Of a DNA stretch of 64,000 nucleotides, positions 23,447 through 33,566 are shown in pieces. Within the stretch, counting starts at the first letter, position 1, and every line of letters begins with the position of its first letter. The notes beneath the pieces are model-generated. The model ran no database searches. It saw nothing but the letters and a program-made list of their open reading frames with translations, and was not told where the DNA came from. Source of the stretch: Lentzea tibetensis (GTDB lineage Bacteria; Actinomycetota; Actinomycetes; Mycobacteriales; Pseudonocardiaceae); assembly GCF_007845675.1 (NCBI RefSeq), contig NZ_VOBR01000004.1, positions 62,001 to 126,000 of the forward strand. The letters are read 5' to 3'. The position numbers and the translations under genes were made by a program.

Positions 23447-24852
23447 CCCTCGTTCTTCGATACGCGGCCCGAAGCGACCGGGGCCTGGTTCGCAACAACA
23501 ACCAGGACTCCGTGTACGCAGGTCCCCGCCTGCTCGCGGTAGCCGACGGCATGGGTGGCCATGCTGCCGGCGAGGTCGCCAGCAAGGTGGTCATCGCCGC
23601 GCTCGCGCACGTCGACGACGACGAGCCGGGTGACGATCTGCTCGGCAAGCTCCGCGACGCGGTCGGTGCCGGCAACGGCGCCATATCCGAGCTCGTCGCG
23701 AGCGACCCCGAGCTGGAGGGCATGGGCACGACGCTCACCGCCGTCCTGTTCGCGGGCAACAAGCTGGGCCTCGTCCACATCGGCGACTCTCGCGCGTACC
23801 TCCTCCGGGAGAGCATGTTCGCGCAGATCACGCACGACGACACGTTCGTGCAGTCGCTGATCGACGAGGGCCGGATCACGCCCGACGAGGCGGCGAGCCA
23901 CCCGCAGCGCTCACTCCTGCTGCGCGCGCTCACCGGGCACGACTTCGAGCCGAGCCTCACCGTGCGCGAAGCACGCGCCGGTGACCGGTTCCTGCTCTGC
24001 TCGGACGGCCTGTCCGGTGTGGTCAGCCTGGAGACTCTCGACGAGGCGATCCGGATCCCGGACCCGCAGGCGTGCGCCGACCGCATGATCGAGCTCGCGC
24101 TCAAGGGCGGCGGACCGGACAACGTGACGGTGATCGTCGCGGACGTCGAGGACGTCGACTTCGGCGAGGACACCCCGATCCTCGGTGGTGCCGCCGGTGA
24201 CGGCAGCGAGGACCACCAGCCGCCGCCGGACTCGGCGGCGTCTCGCGCGAGTGCGATCACGTCACCGCGCCCGCCACCCCCGATGCGCATGGAGCCCCCC
24301 GCGCCGCAGCCGGACCCCGCGCGCAAGCGCAAGAACGCGATCAAGGTCATCGCGGTGGTCCTCGTGCTGCTCCTGCTCGCTGCGGGCGGCCTGTTCGCGA
24401 CGCGGTGGTGGATCAACCGGCAGTACTACGTCGGTGCGTCGCCGGACGGCAAGATCAAGATCTTCCGCGGCGTGAACGGCAGCATCTTCGGCATCAAGCT
24501 GCAGACCGAGGTCGAGGGTTCGTGCCCGAGCGGCTCGACGAGCTGCACGGAGATCACGCTCAACGACCTGCAGCCCGCCGGCCGCAACGTCGTCACGGAC
24601 CGGATCACCGACGTCGACGGGCTCGAGGGCGCGCGCGCCGCGGTGCGGCTGCTCCGCACCAAGCACCTGCTGCCGACCTGCGACAACAAGTCGCCGAACG
24701 GCACGGGGAGCACCAGCACGCCCCCCGCGTCACCGACGTCTCCGACGTCACCCAGCTCAGTGGTTCCCTCCACGGACCCCTCGGTGAGCGGCGAGACCCC
24801 GCTCCCCACGTCCACCCAGCAACCGGGCGTGAACTGCCGGGAGGGTTCGTAG
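23443..24852 (+). CDS. pstP: PP2C family Ser/Thr phosphatase PstP
   Basis: The protein has 469 residues. The N-terminal PP2C domain (about 1-240) has the metal-binding motifs RSDRGLVRNNNQDS, AVADGMGGHAAGE and LLCSDGLSGVV, and GGGPDNVTVIVADV at its end. A Pro-rich juxtamembrane segment, one membrane helix (about 300-320, IKVIAVVLVLLLLAAGGLF) and an extracytoplasmic domain with a Ser/Thr/Pro tail follow. It dephosphorylates PknA, PknB and their targets. It lies between fhaB and rodA in the operon; rodA starts within six bases of its stop. Confidence 0.95.
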   Translation: MTLVLRYAARSDRGLVRNNNQDSVYAGPRLLAVADGMGGHAAGEVASKVVIAALAHVDDDEPGDDLLGKLRDAVGAGNGAISELVASDPELEGMGTTLTAVLFAGNKLGLVHIGDSRAYLLRESMFAQITHDDTFVQSLIDEGRITPDEAASHPQRSLLLRALTGHDFEPSLTVREARAGDRFLLCSDGLSGVVSLETLDEAIRIPDPQACADRMIELALKGGGPDNVTVIVADVEDVDFGEDTPILGGAAGDGSEDHQPPPDSAASRASAITSPRPPPPMRMEPPAPQPDPARKRKNAIKVIAVVLVLLLLAAGGLFATRWWINRQYYVGASPDGKIKIFRGVNGSIFGIKLQTEVEGSCPSGSTSCTEITLNDLQPAGRNVVTDRITDVDGLEGARAAVRLLRTKHLLPTCDNKSPNGTGSTSTPPASPTSPTSPSSVVPSTDPSVSGETPLPTSTQQPGVNCREGS

Positions 24853-24855
24853 TTG

Positions 24856-26310
24856 ATGGGTTCGCCCATCCCCGTCGGGGAAGGCACGCCAGTCGCTCAG
24901 GCGGCGACCAGCACGTCGCCAGGCTTGAAGCCGCCCACCAAGCGCGGTACCGAGCTGGTGATGCTGGCGTTCGCGGCAGGTCTGGTCACGCTCGCGCTGA
25001 TCCTGGTCGAGTTGAACCAGGAGCGCGCGGTGACGATGCGCATCGTCTACCTGGGCCTCGCGTACCTCGCGCTGTTCAGCCTCGCGCACCTCGCGGTGCG
25101 CAGGTGGGCGCCGTACGCGGATCCGGCGATCCTGCCGTGCGTCGCGCTGCTCAACGGACTCGGTCTGGTGATGATCCACCGGATCGACCTGGCGCAGGAG
25201 GACTACGCCGCCAAGTGGGACCCGGTGGCGTTCAAGCAGGTCATCTGGACGGCGATCGCACTGGCGATGTTCGCCGCCGTGCTCAAGTTCCTCACCGACC
25301 ACCGCACGCTGGCCCGCTACGGCTACACGTTCGGTCTGCTCGGACTGGTCGCGCTGCTGCTGCCCGGTGTGCTGCCGAGCTTCATCGCGCCGACCATCAA
25401 CGGCGCGAAGATCTGGCTGCGGGTCGGTCCGCTGTCGATCCAGCCCGGTGAGTTCGCCAAGATCCTCCTGATGGTGTTCTTCGCCGCGTTCCTGGTGTCG
25501 AAGCGGGACCTGTTCACCGCGGCGGGCCGCCGAGTGGTCGGCATGGACCTGCCGCGTGCGCGCGACCTCGGTCCGCTGCTCGCCGCGTGGGGCGTCTCGG
25601 TCGGCGTCATGGTCCTGCAGAAGGACCTCGGCTCCTCGCTGCTGTTCTTCGGCATCGTGCTCGTGCTGCTCTACGTGGCGACGGAACGGGCCGCGTGGGT
25701 CGTGCTCGGCATCGGGCTGTTCTCGGGCGGCGCGGTGATCGCGTGGAAGCTGTTCTCCCACGTGCAGATCCGCGTGCAGAACTGGCTCGACCCGTTCGCG
25801 GACTACAACGACACGGGGTTCCAGATCGCCCAGTCGCTGTTCGCGCTCGGCACGGGCGGCATCGGCGGCGCCGGTCTCGGCGCCGGACGTCCGGAGATGA
25901 TCCCGGAGTCCAACACGGACTTCATCACCGCGGTGATCGGTGAGGAGCTCGGCTTCGTCGGGTTCGCCGCTCTCCTGCTGATCTACATGATCTTCGCGTT
26001 GCGCGGCCTGCGCAGTGCCATCGCGGTGCGCGACAGCTTCGGCAAGCTGCTCGGCGGCGGTCTCGCCTTCGCCGTGTGCTTCCAGGTCTTCATCATCGTC
26101 GGCGGTGTCACGAAGCTGATCCCGATGACGGGTATCACCGCACCGTTCCTGTCCGCAGGTGGTTCGTCGCTCCTGGCGAACTACATCCTCGTGGCGTTGC
26201 TGCTGCGGATCTCCGACGCGGCGCGCGGCCCGAAGGTCGTCGCCAAGCCGAAGCTCCCGCAGCCGGCGATCGCCGACCAGCACACTGTCATGGTGGAGCG
26301 TCCGAAATGA
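24856..26310 (+). CDS. rodA: FtsW/RodA/SpoVE family peptidoglycan glycosyltransferase
   Basis: The protein has 484 residues and about 12 membrane helices, and is a SEDS glycosyltransferase. Conserved segments include GAKIWLRVGPLSIQPGEFAK, QKDLGSSLLFFGI, ESNTDFITAVIGEELGF and ITAPFLSAGGSSLLANY. With PbpA it makes peptidoglycan during elongation. The ATG at 24856 is preferred over the TTG at 24853. The final ATGA overlaps the pbpA start, giving a tightly coupled SEDS-bPBP pair. Confidence 0.95.
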   Translation: MGSPIPVGEGTPVAQAATSTSPGLKPPTKRGTELVMLAFAAGLVTLALILVELNQERAVTMRIVYLGLAYLALFSLAHLAVRRWAPYADPAILPCVALLNGLGLVMIHRIDLAQEDYAAKWDPVAFKQVIWTAIALAMFAAVLKFLTDHRTLARYGYTFGLLGLVALLLPGVLPSFIAPTINGAKIWLRVGPLSIQPGEFAKILLMVFFAAFLVSKRDLFTAAGRRVVGMDLPRARDLGPLLAAWGVSVGVMVLQKDLGSSLLFFGIVLVLLYVATERAAWVVLGIGLFSGGAVIAWKLFSHVQIRVQNWLDPFADYNDTGFQIAQSLFALGTGGIGGAGLGAGRPEMIPESNTDFITAVIGEELGFVGFAALLLIYMIFALRGLRSAIAVRDSFGKLLGGGLAFAVCFQVFIIVGGVTKLIPMTGITAPFLSAGGSSLLANYILVALLLRISDAARGPKVVAKPKLPQPAIADQHTVMVERPK

Positions 26311-27779
26311 ACACACCGCTCCGCCGCGTGGGTCTCGCCATGATGGCGATGATCCTGTTGCTACTGGGCAACGCGACCTGGGTCCAGGTCATCAACGCCG
26401 ACGACTACCGCAAGGACAGCCGCAACCGGCGCGTCCTGCTCGACGAGTACTCGCGCAAGCGCGGCATGATCATCGCCTCCGAGGGCACGACGATCGCGAA
26501 CGTGCAGGAGACGACGGACCGCCTGCGGTTCCTCCGCACGTACGCGAACGGCGCGGTGTACGCGCCGGTGACCGGCTACTTCTCCGTCACGTACGGCACG
26601 GGTGGGCTGGAGCGCACCGAGAACGACCTGCTGAACGGCTCGGACGACCGGCTGTTCGCGCGCCGGGTGTCGGCGCTGATCACCGGTCGCGACCCCGAGG
26701 GCGGCTCGGTGCAGCTGAGCATCGTGCCGAAGGTCCAGGAGGTCGCGTACCAGCAGCTCGCGCAGAAGGGCTTCAAGGGCGCCGTCGTCGCGATGGACCC
26801 GAAGACGGGCGCGATCCTGGCGATGGCGAGCACGCCGTCGTACGACCCGAACCCGCTCGCCAGCCACGACGGCGCCGAGCAGACCGCGGCGTGGGAGAAC
26901 TACAACGCCAAGAGCGCGGGCAACCCGATGTTCAACCGCGCCACGGGTTCGACCGAGCCGCCCGGCTCGACGTTCAAGCTCGTGGTGACGGCGGCCGCGC
27001 TCGCGGACGGCAAGACCAAGGACGACCAGTTCACCGGCGAGCGGCAGATCACCCTGCCGCAGACGAACACGACGCTCGAGAACTTCAACAACACCCCGTG
27101 CGGCGACGGCGTGAAGACCTCGCTGGAGAACGCGCTCGCGAAGTCGTGCAACACGGCGTTCGCGGAACTGGCGGGCCAGCTGGGCAAGGACAAGCTGCGC
27201 AAGCAGGCCGAGAAGTTCGGCATCGGCGAGAAGGGCGAGACGATCCCGCTGCCGGTCGCGGCGTCGGACGTCGGCCCCATGGCCGACCTGCCGTCGGTGT
27301 ACCAGACGGGTCTCGGCCAGCGCGACGTGCGGATGACCCCGCTGCAGAACGCCGTGGTCGCCGCGACGATCGCCAACGGCGGCACGCGGATGAAGCCGTA
27401 CCTGGTGGACAAGATCCTCGGCCCCGGACTGGAGCCCATCGACGAGGCCGACCCGGACGAGGTCGAAGACGCGATGGACAAGAAGGACGCGGACACGCTG
27501 CGCGACATGATGATCCTGTCGGAGCAGAACACCGGCGGTGAAGGCCGGATCCAGGGTCTGCAGATCGCGTCGAAGACCGGTACCGCCGAGCACGGCGAGA
27601 ACCCGCAGCAGACGAACCCGCACGCCTGGTACGTGGCGTTCGCCCCGGCGAACGACCCGAAGATCGCCATCGCGGTGCTCGTCGAGGACGGCGGCGACCG
27701 CGGTCTCGGTGCCACCGGCGGCAAAGTCGCCGCCCCGATCGGTCGTGCCGTCATGGGCGCTTATCTGGCGGGTCGCTGA
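26307..27779 (+). CDS. pbpA: penicillin-binding protein A (class B transpeptidase)
   Basis: The protein has 490 residues: one N-terminal membrane helix (about 7-26), a PBP dimer-type region ([18 protein letters not shown]), and a transpeptidase domain with the three active-site motifs SxxK (PPGSTFK), SxN (KSCNTAF) and KTG (SKTGTAEHG). It crosslinks peptidoglycan with its SEDS partner RodA and is a known PknB substrate in mycobacteria. It overlaps rodA by four bases, and its stop overlaps the pknA start (TGATG). Confidence 0.95.
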   Translation: MNTPLRRVGLAMMAMILLLLGNATWVQVINADDYRKDSRNRRVLLDEYSRKRGMIIASEGTTIANVQETTDRLRFLRTYANGAVYAPVTGYFSVTYGTGGLERTENDLLNGSDDRLFARRVSALITGRDPEGGSVQLSIVPKVQEVAYQQLAQKGFKGAVVAMDPKTGAILAMASTPSYDPNPLASHDGAEQTAAWENYNAKSAGNPMFNRATGSTEPPGSTFKLVVTAAALADGKTKDDQFTGERQITLPQTNTTLENFNNTPCGDGVKTSLENALAKSCNTAFAELAGQLGKDKLRKQAEKFGIGEKGETIPLPVAASDVGPMADLPSVYQTGLGQRDVRMTPLQNAVVAATIANGGTRMKPYLVDKILGPGLEPIDEADPDEVEDAMDKKDADTLRDMMILSEQNTGGEGRIQGLQIASKTGTAEHGENPQQTNPHAWYVAFAPANDPKIAIAVLVEDGGDRGLGATGGKVAAPIGRAVMGAYLAGR

Positions 27780-29227
27780 TGCTGACTTCAGGCCAGCTCC
27801 TCGCCGACCGCTACCGCCTGAGCAGGCGGATCGCGGTCGGCGGCATGGGCGAGGTCTGGGAGGCCGCGGACACCAGGCTCGACCGCAAGGTCGCGGTCAA
27901 GGTGCTCAAGGCCGAGCTCAGCGGTGACGCCGAGTTCCTGCACCGCTTCCGCGTCGAGGCGCGGATGACCGCGTCGCTGAACCACCCCGGCATCGCCGCG
28001 GTGCACGACTACGGCGAGACGGCATCCGTGCCGGACGGGCCGGAGGACACCGCGTACCTCGTCATGGAGCTCGTCGAGGGCGAGCCGCTCGCGGGGATCA
28101 TCGCGCGCGGCAGGCTCGGCGCGGACGTGACGCTGGACCTGCTGGAGCAGACCGCGAACGCGTTGCAGGCCGCGCACGAACGCGGCCTGGTGCACCGGGA
28201 CGTGAAGCCGGGCAACATCCTGGTGACGCCGTCCGGCAAGGTGAAGATCACCGACTTCGGCATCGCGAAGGCCGCCGACGCCGCTCCGGTCACCCGGTCC
28301 GGCATGGTGATGGGCACCGCGCACTACATCGCACCCGAGCAGGCGCTCGGCAACGAGGCCGAGCCGGCGAGCGACGTGTACTCGCTCGCGGTGTGCGGCT
28401 ACGAGTGCCTCACCGGGCACCGGCCGTTCCTGTCGGAGAACGCGGTGACGGTCGCGATGATGCACATCCGCGACATGGCGCCGCCGCTCCCGGTGGACGT
28501 GCCGCCGGGTGCGCGGGCGTTGATCGAGGCGACGCTGGTGAAGGACCCGCGGCAGCGCTACCGCAACGGTGGCGAGTTCGCGGCGGCGGTCAGCGCGGTG
28601 CGCGTCGGCCAGCCGTTGCCGACGCCGTCCGGTCTGGTGATGTCCCCACCACCGCCGTCGATGCCCCTGCCGATTCCACCGTCGCCGCCGATGGGGCACC
28701 CCGCGCAGGGGAACCCGCACACGCATCCGGGGATCAACCCCGGCTCGCGGCCGGGAATCCAGCCGGTGCAGCCAACCGGTCCCGTCGGTGCGGCTCACAC
28801 CGGTACCTTCAGGCCACCACCCCCGCTGCCGCCTCCACCGGGGCGCAACCGGGCAGGGCAGTGGGTTATCGTCGCTGTCCTGGTGGCCCTGATGCTGGCT
28901 CTTGGCATTTTCTTCGCTTGGAAGCTGGTCGTGGGGAACACGTCCGACCCGCCAGCGGGTGCGCCGTCGACCGAAAGCCGGTCGCCGCGATCCGATTCGG
29001 CTGATCGGATTCCCGCCAAGGCAGTGCGCATCAACGAGGACGATTACATCGGTCTCATGGGCGACGAGGTCAAGGCGAAGCTGACCGACTACGAACTGGA
29101 GCCGCGCGTGCAGACCCAGCAGGGCACCGCACCCGGCGACCTGAAGCGATGTCAGGTCACTGCCATCGCCCCGACGGGCGACCTCGCGGTCGGAACGCAG
29201 GTGAAGGTGACGTGCGCACCGCGATGA
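27779..29227 (+). CDS. pknA: Ser/Thr protein kinase PknA with C-terminal PASTA-like domain
   Basis: The protein has 482 residues. The kinase domain (about 12-275) has the glycine loop [12 protein letters not shown], the lysine in VAVKVLKAE, the HRDVKPGN catalytic loop, DFG, and APE as APEQA. A long Pro-rich linker contains PPPPLPPPP; a membrane helix (about 361-383) is followed by an external segment of about 80 residues beginning [20 protein letters not shown] and ending [11 protein letters not shown], which has the shape of a single PASTA domain. Mycobacterial PknA lacks PASTA domains. It phosphorylates growth and division proteins together with PknB. Confidence 0.92.
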   Translation: MLTSGQLLADRYRLSRRIAVGGMGEVWEAADTRLDRKVAVKVLKAELSGDAEFLHRFRVEARMTASLNHPGIAAVHDYGETASVPDGPEDTAYLVMELVEGEPLAGIIARGRLGADVTLDLLEQTANALQAAHERGLVHRDVKPGNILVTPSGKVKITDFGIAKAADAAPVTRSGMVMGTAHYIAPEQALGNEAEPASDVYSLAVCGYECLTGHRPFLSENAVTVAMMHIRDMAPPLPVDVPPGARALIEATLVKDPRQRYRNGGEFAAAVSAVRVGQPLPTPSGLVMSPPPPSMPLPIPPSPPMGHPAQGNPHTHPGINPGSRPGIQPVQPTGPVGAAHTGTFRPPPPLPPPPGRNRAGQWVIVAVLVALMLALGIFFAWKLVVGNTSDPPAGAPSTESRSPRSDSADRIPAKAVRINEDDYIGLMGDEVKAKLTDYELEPRVQTQQGTAPGDLKRCQVTAIAPTGDLAVGTQVKVTCAPR

Positions 29228-29279
29228 TGACCGAGACCGAGTTGGGAACACCGTTGACGAGGAGCGGGACGAAGCACCG

Positions 29280-31262
29280 ATGAGCACTCCGCGACTGCTC
29301 TCCAACCGCTACGAACTGGGTGAAACCCTCGGCTACGGCGGTATGTCCGAGGTCCACAAGGGCCGGGACGTCCGTCTGGGCAGAGACGTGGCGATCAAGG
29401 TGCTGCGTGCAGACCTCGCCCGCGACGCCCAGTTCCAGGAGCGGTTCCGACGCGAGGCGCAGAACTCGGCGGCGCTGAACCACCCGGCCATCGTCGCCGT
29501 CTACGACACCGGCGAGACGCAGACCGAGTACGGCCCCTTGCCCTACATCGTCATGGAGTTCGTCGATGGACGAACGCTGCGCGACATCGTCAAGACGCAG
29601 GGACCGCTGACCGGCAAGCGCGCCTGCGAGGTCATGGCCGACGTGTCGGCCGCACTGGACTTCAGCCACCGCCACGGCATCGTGCACCGCGACGTGAAGC
29701 CCGCGAACGTGATGATCACGAAGTCGGGCGCGGTCAAGGTGATGGACTTCGGCATCGCGCGCGCCGTGCACGACGGCCAGGCCGCCGTCACGCAGACCGC
29801 CGCGGTGATCGGCACCGCCCAGTACCTCTCGCCGGAGCAGGCCCGCGGCGAGTCCGTCGACGCCAGATCCGACGTCTACGCGGCCGGCTGCGTGCTGTTC
29901 GAACTGATGACCGGCGAGCCGCCGTTCACCGGCGACTCCCCCGTCGCGGTCGCGTACCAGCACGTGCGGGAGGACCCGAAGCCTCCGTCGTCGCTGAACC
30001 CGAAGGTGTCGCCGCAGCTCGACGCGATCGTGCTGAAGGCGATGTCGAAGGGTCCGGCGAACCGCTACCAGTCCGCGGCCGAGATGCGCGCGGACCTCGT
30101 GCGCGTGCTGTCCGGCCAGCGTCCGTCCGCCCCCGCGGTGATGACGGCCGAGGACCGCACCGCGGTCATGAACCAGCAGAACCAGGCCCGCACCCAGGTC
30201 GTGTCCGGCGGCAGGCACCGCCCGGCGTCGCTGCGTTCCGAACCGGACGACGACTACGACCCGTTGGCCGAGGAGGAAGAGGAGCGCCGCGCCAGGCGCA
30301 AGAAGGCCCTCATGATCGGCCTCGTGGTGCTGCTCTGCATCGCCGTGCTGGCACTCGCCGCGTGGATCACCACCACGCTGATGAACAACAGCAGCGACTC
30401 CAGTGAGAAGGTCCCCGTGCCTCCGCTGCGCGGCAAGGACTACGGCGCCGCGGTCAGCGACCTGAACGCGAAGAGCCTGAAGCCGACTCAGGTGAACGTC
30501 GAGTGCGCGCTCACGCCCGGCACGGGCGCCGAGTGCGGTCCGGACGACATCGGCAAGGTCATCGGCTCGGACCCGGCCGAGGGCACGCAGGTCGCCAAGA
30601 ACTCGACGGTGAAGCTCCGCGTCGGCGCCAAGCCCGGCGACGTCACGGTGCCGGACGTGGTGGGCAAGACGCCCGCCGAGGCACAGCTGATCCTGGAGAA
30701 GGAAGGCTTCAAGGTCGCCCAGGACTCGACGCAGATCGAGGTCGACGACGAGGCCAAGGTGGGCAAGGTCGCGGCCACGGTTCCCGCGGGAGGCCTGCGT
30801 CAGCCCAAGGGCACCGAGATCAAGATCCAGCTCGGCAAGGCGCCGGAGAAGGTCCAGCTGCCGAACGTCGTCGGCCTGGACGAGGACGAGGCCAAGTCGA
30901 AGCTGTCGGACTTCCAGGTGTCCGTCAACGAGGTCGACAGCGGGAAGCCCGCCGGACAGGTCGTTTCGCAGAACCCGCCGGGTGGCCGGGTGGCCAAGGG
31001 CTCAGCGGTGACGATCAACGTCTCGAAGGGCAACCAGATCGAGATGCCCGACCTGTCGGGTCTCACCGAGTCGCAGGCGAAGAAGAAGCTGACCGACCTC
31101 GGCTGGAACGGTCAGCTCAACTCTCAGGACCAGGCCGTCTCGGACAACTCTCAGAACGGCAAGGTCATCAACCAGAACCCGACCAAGGGGTCGTCGATCG
31201 GCAAGCAGACAGCCGTCACGATCACCGTCGGGAAGTTCGGGATCATCCCGCCGTCGACGTAA
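29280..31262 (+). CDS. pknB: Ser/Thr protein kinase PknB with four PASTA domains
   Basis: The protein has 660 residues. The kinase domain (about 11-275) has [38 protein letters not shown] and the activation-loop threonines [18 protein letters not shown] membrane helix at about 343-365 is followed by four PASTA repeats ([49 protein letters not shown]) that bind muropeptides or lipid II. It is the last gene of the operon; the terminator lies 17 bases downstream. It controls cell-wall synthesis by phosphorylating CwlM, FhaA, PbpA and others in relatives. Confidence 0.96.
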   Translation: MSTPRLLSNRYELGETLGYGGMSEVHKGRDVRLGRDVAIKVLRADLARDAQFQERFRREAQNSAALNHPAIVAVYDTGETQTEYGPLPYIVMEFVDGRTLRDIVKTQGPLTGKRACEVMADVSAALDFSHRHGIVHRDVKPANVMITKSGAVKVMDFGIARAVHDGQAAVTQTAAVIGTAQYLSPEQARGESVDARSDVYAAGCVLFELMTGEPPFTGDSPVAVAYQHVREDPKPPSSLNPKVSPQLDAIVLKAMSKGPANRYQSAAEMRADLVRVLSGQRPSAPAVMTAEDRTAVMNQQNQARTQVVSGGRHRPASLRSEPDDDYDPLAEEEEERRARRKKALMIGLVVLLCIAVLALAAWITTTLMNNSSDSSEKVPVPPLRGKDYGAAVSDLNAKSLKPTQVNVECALTPGTGAECGPDDIGKVIGSDPAEGTQVAKNSTVKLRVGAKPGDVTVPDVVGKTPAEAQLILEKEGFKVAQDSTQIEVDDEAKVGKVAATVPAGGLRQPKGTEIKIQLGKAPEKVQLPNVVGLDEDEAKSKLSDFQVSVNEVDSGKPAGQVVSQNPPGGRVAKGSAVTINVSKGNQIEMPDLSGLTESQAKKKLTDLGWNGQLNSQDQAVSDNSQNGKVINQNPTKGSSIGKQTAVTITVGKFGIIPPST

Positions 31263-31279
31263 CCGATCTCGTCGAAAAA

Positions 31280-31305
31280 GGGGGGCGGCCTTCGGGCCGC
31301 CCCCC
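31280..31305. terminator. bidirectional Rho-independent terminator between pknB and pabA
   Basis: An 11-base-pair stem, GGGGGGCGGCC against GGCCGCCCCCC, closes a TTCG tetraloop and is flanked by AAAAA on the left and TTTTTT on the right. This serves both convergent genes, pknB and the glutamine amidotransferase gene. Confidence 0.97.
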
Positions 31306-31321
31306 TTTTTTGTTGCTGTGC

Positions 31322-31963
31322 TTACTGACGCGCTGCCGCGGCGAGCATGCGCATGCCGTTCTCGAGGTGCGCGACCGTCTCTTCCGGAACGTCGAACCCG
31401 CACACCTCGAGCCAGTTGGCGAGCATGCGGTGCCCGCCGTCGGTGAGCACCGACTCGGGGTGGAACTGCACGCCTTCGACGGGAAGTTCCTTGTGCCGCA
31501 TGGCCATCACGATGCCGGTGTCGGTGCGCCCGGTGACCTCGAACTCGTCCGGGATCGTCTCGGGCAGCACGGTCAGCGAGTGGTAGCGCGTCGCGGTGAA
31601 CGGGTCCGGCACGCCTTTCAGCACACCGTTGCCGTTGTGGTGGACGATGCTCGTCTTGCCGTGCAACAACTCCGGCGCGAGGTCGACGGTGCCGCCCCAC
31701 ACCGCGCCGATGGCCTGGTGGCCGAGGCACACGCCGAAGACGGGCTTGCCCGCCTTCGCGCAGTGTCGGATGACGTCCATGCTCTTGCCCGCGCGGTCCG
31801 GTGTGCTGGGACCGGGGCTGACGAGCACGCCACCGAACTCGTCGATCTCGTCCAGTTCGACGGCGTCGTTGCGCCGCACCACGCACTCGGCGCCGAGCTG
31901 CGCCAGGTACTGGACCAGGTTGTAGACGAAGCTGTCGTAGTTGTCGACCACCAGCACGCGCAT
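31322..31963 (-). CDS. pabA: aminodeoxychorismate/anthranilate synthase component II (glutamine amidotransferase)
   Basis: The protein is a class I glutamine amidotransferase of 213 residues: VVDNYDSFVYNLVQYL at the N-terminus, the nucleophile Cys in GVCLGHQAI (about residue 79) and the His-Glu pair in QFHPES. It supplies ammonia to chorismate for folate (PabA) or tryptophan (TrpG) synthesis; in actinobacteria this origin-linked copy is annotated either way, and sequence alone does not separate them. The ATG at 31963 is the conserved start. It stands alone, convergent with pknB. Confidence 0.92.
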   Translation of the reverse strand: MRVLVVDNYDSFVYNLVQYLAQLGAECVVRRNDAVELDEIDEFGGVLVSPGPSTPDRAGKSMDVIRHCAKAGKPVFGVCLGHQAIGAVWGGTVDLAPELLHGKTSIVHHNGNGVLKGVPDPFTATRYHSLTVLPETIPDEFEVTGRTDTGIVMAMRHKELPVEGVQFHPESVLTDGGHRMLANWLEVCGFDVPEETVAHLENGMRMLAAAARQ

Positions 31964-32034
31964 GGCGTCAGCCTAGACGGCGGCCGCCACTGTGATTCTC
32001 ATCTGCTGGGCCGTGAGTTACCTCATGCATTTTA

Positions 32035-32053
32035 TGAGGTTAGGCTCACCTAA
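32035..32053. promoter_or_regulatory. IdeR/DtxR iron box upstream of fprA
   Basis: TGAGGTTAGGCTCACCTAA matches the 19-base DtxR/IdeR consensus TTAGGTTAGGCTAACCTAA at 17 positions and ends nine bases before the fprA ATG. A second inverted repeat, ACCTCAT (32020-32026) and ATGAGGT (32034-32040), overlaps its left side. This predicts iron-dependent repression of fprA. Binding is inferred. Confidence 0.75.
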
Positions 32054-32062
32054 ACTGATCGC

Positions 32063-33403
32063 ATGAGCCGCCCTTTGCGCATCGCCGTCGTAGGCGCCGG
32101 TCCCGCCGGCGTGTACGCGGCTGACCTCCTGACCAAGTCCGACGCCGACGTGAGCATCGACCTGTTCGAGAAGCTCCCGGCGCCGTACGGCTTGGTCCGG
32201 TACGGCGTCGCGCCGGACCACCCGCGCATCAAGGGCATCGTCACGGCGTTGCAGAAGGTGCTGGACAAGCCGGAGATCCGGCTGTTCGGCAACGTCGAGT
32301 ACGGCGTCGACCTGAAGCTCGACGACCTGCGCCAGTTCTACGACGCGGTGATCTTCTCGACGGGTGCCGACAAGGACCGCGAGCTCGACCTCCCCGGCAT
32401 CGACCTGCCCGGCAGCTTCGGCGCGGCGGACTTCGTCTCCTGGTACGACGGCCACCCGGACGTGCCGCGCGAGTGGCCGCTGACCGCGGAGAAGGTCGCG
32501 GTGCTCGGCGTCGGCAACGTGGCGCTGGACGTCGCGCGCATCCTGGCGAAGACGGCCGACGAGCTGCTCGTCACCGAGATCCCGGACAACGTCCACCAGA
32601 GCCTGAAGTCGAGCCCGGTCACGGACGTGCACGTGTTCGGCCGCCGCGGCCCTGCGCAGGCGAAGTTCACGCCGCTGGAGCTGCGCGAGCTCGACCATTC
32701 GCCGAACGTCGAGGTCATCGTGCACGCCGAGGGCATCGAGTTCGATGCGGCGTCTATGGCAACGATCCGCTCGAACAAGCAGGTCGAGATGATCGTGAAG
32801 ACGCTCCAGGAGTGGGCGATCCGCGACGTCGGCAACCGGCCCCGCCGGCTGCACCTGCACTTCCTCGAGGCGCCGGTCGAGGTGCTCGGTTCGACCGAGG
32901 TCACCGGTCTGCGCACGGAGACCATGGAGCTGACCGGCGACGGCAACGTGCGCGGCACCGGCGAGTTCACCGAGTGGGACGTCCAGGCTGTCTACCGGGC
33001 GGTCGGCTACCTCAGCACGCACCTCTCGGACATCCCGTTCGACCACCACTCCGGCACGGTGCCGCACGACAGGGGCCGCGTGCTCGACCTGGACGAGGTG
33101 CCGATGCCCGGCACCTACGTCACCGGCTGGATCAAGCGCGGTCCGATCGGCCTCATCGGCCACACCAAGGGCGACGCGCTCGAGACGATCACCAGCCTGC
33201 TCGAGGACGCGGACACGCTGCCGCAGCCGATCTTCACCGAGCCGGACGCGATCGTGCAGTTCCTCGAGCAGCGCGCCGTGCCGTTCACGACCAACGAGGA
33301 CTGGAAGAAGCTCGACGCGCACGAGATCGCGCTCGGTGCGGCGCAGGACCGCGACCGCGTCAAGGTCGTCGACCGCGACGCGATGATCGAGGCCAGCCGC
33401 TGA
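32063..33403 (+). CDS. fprA: FprA-type ferredoxin/adrenodoxin NADP+ reductase
   Basis: The protein is a 446-residue FAD and NADP flavoprotein of the adrenodoxin reductase type. The FAD motif VVGAGPAGVYAADLL (about 9-23) and the NADP motif VLGVGNVALDVARIL (about 150-164) are clear; GLVRYGVAPDHP and TGWIKRGPIGLIGHTKGDA are family signatures. It passes electrons between NADPH and ferredoxin, for example to cytochromes P450 or iron-sulfur assembly. The ATG at 32063 lies nine bases after an iron box, which suggests induction under iron shortage. Confidence 0.93.
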   Translation: MSRPLRIAVVGAGPAGVYAADLLTKSDADVSIDLFEKLPAPYGLVRYGVAPDHPRIKGIVTALQKVLDKPEIRLFGNVEYGVDLKLDDLRQFYDAVIFSTGADKDRELDLPGIDLPGSFGAADFVSWYDGHPDVPREWPLTAEKVAVLGVGNVALDVARILAKTADELLVTEIPDNVHQSLKSSPVTDVHVFGRRGPAQAKFTPLELRELDHSPNVEVIVHAEGIEFDAASMATIRSNKQVEMIVKTLQEWAIRDVGNRPRRLHLHFLEAPVEVLGSTEVTGLRTETMELTGDGNVRGTGEFTEWDVQAVYRAVGYLSTHLSDIPFDHHSGTVPHDRGRVLDLDEVPMPGTYVTGWIKRGPIGLIGHTKGDALETITSLLEDADTLPQPIFTEPDAIVQFLEQRAVPFTTNEDWKKLDAHEIALGAAQDRDRVKVVDRDAMIEASR

Positions 33404-33404
33404 G

Positions 33405-33566
33405 CTACTGGGTCGGGGTCGTGACGTTGTTGAACGGGAGCTTGGGCTCGGCCCAGGGGAACACCACGAACATCAGCAGCGCCACGACCGCCAGCACGAG
33501 CACGAACGCCGTGGCGACGCGGAGGTAGAGCGGCCCCGGCAGGTGCCGCCAGATCCACCCGTACAT
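33405..33566 (-). CDS. small conserved membrane protein downstream of sortase (53 aa)
   Basis: The protein has 53 residues: MYGWIWRHLPGPLYLRV, one membrane helix (about 15-35), then a short tail FPWAEPKLPFNN. The pattern of a tryptophan-rich N-terminus, RxLPGP, helix and FPW is typical of a small actinobacterial protein found next to the sortase/crgA region. Its ATG overlaps the sortase stop by one base (TGATG), so it is coupled to it. Function unknown. Confidence 0.8.
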   Translation of the reverse strand: MYGWIWRHLPGPLYLRVATAFVLVLAVVALLMFVVFPWAEPKLPFNNVTTPTQ

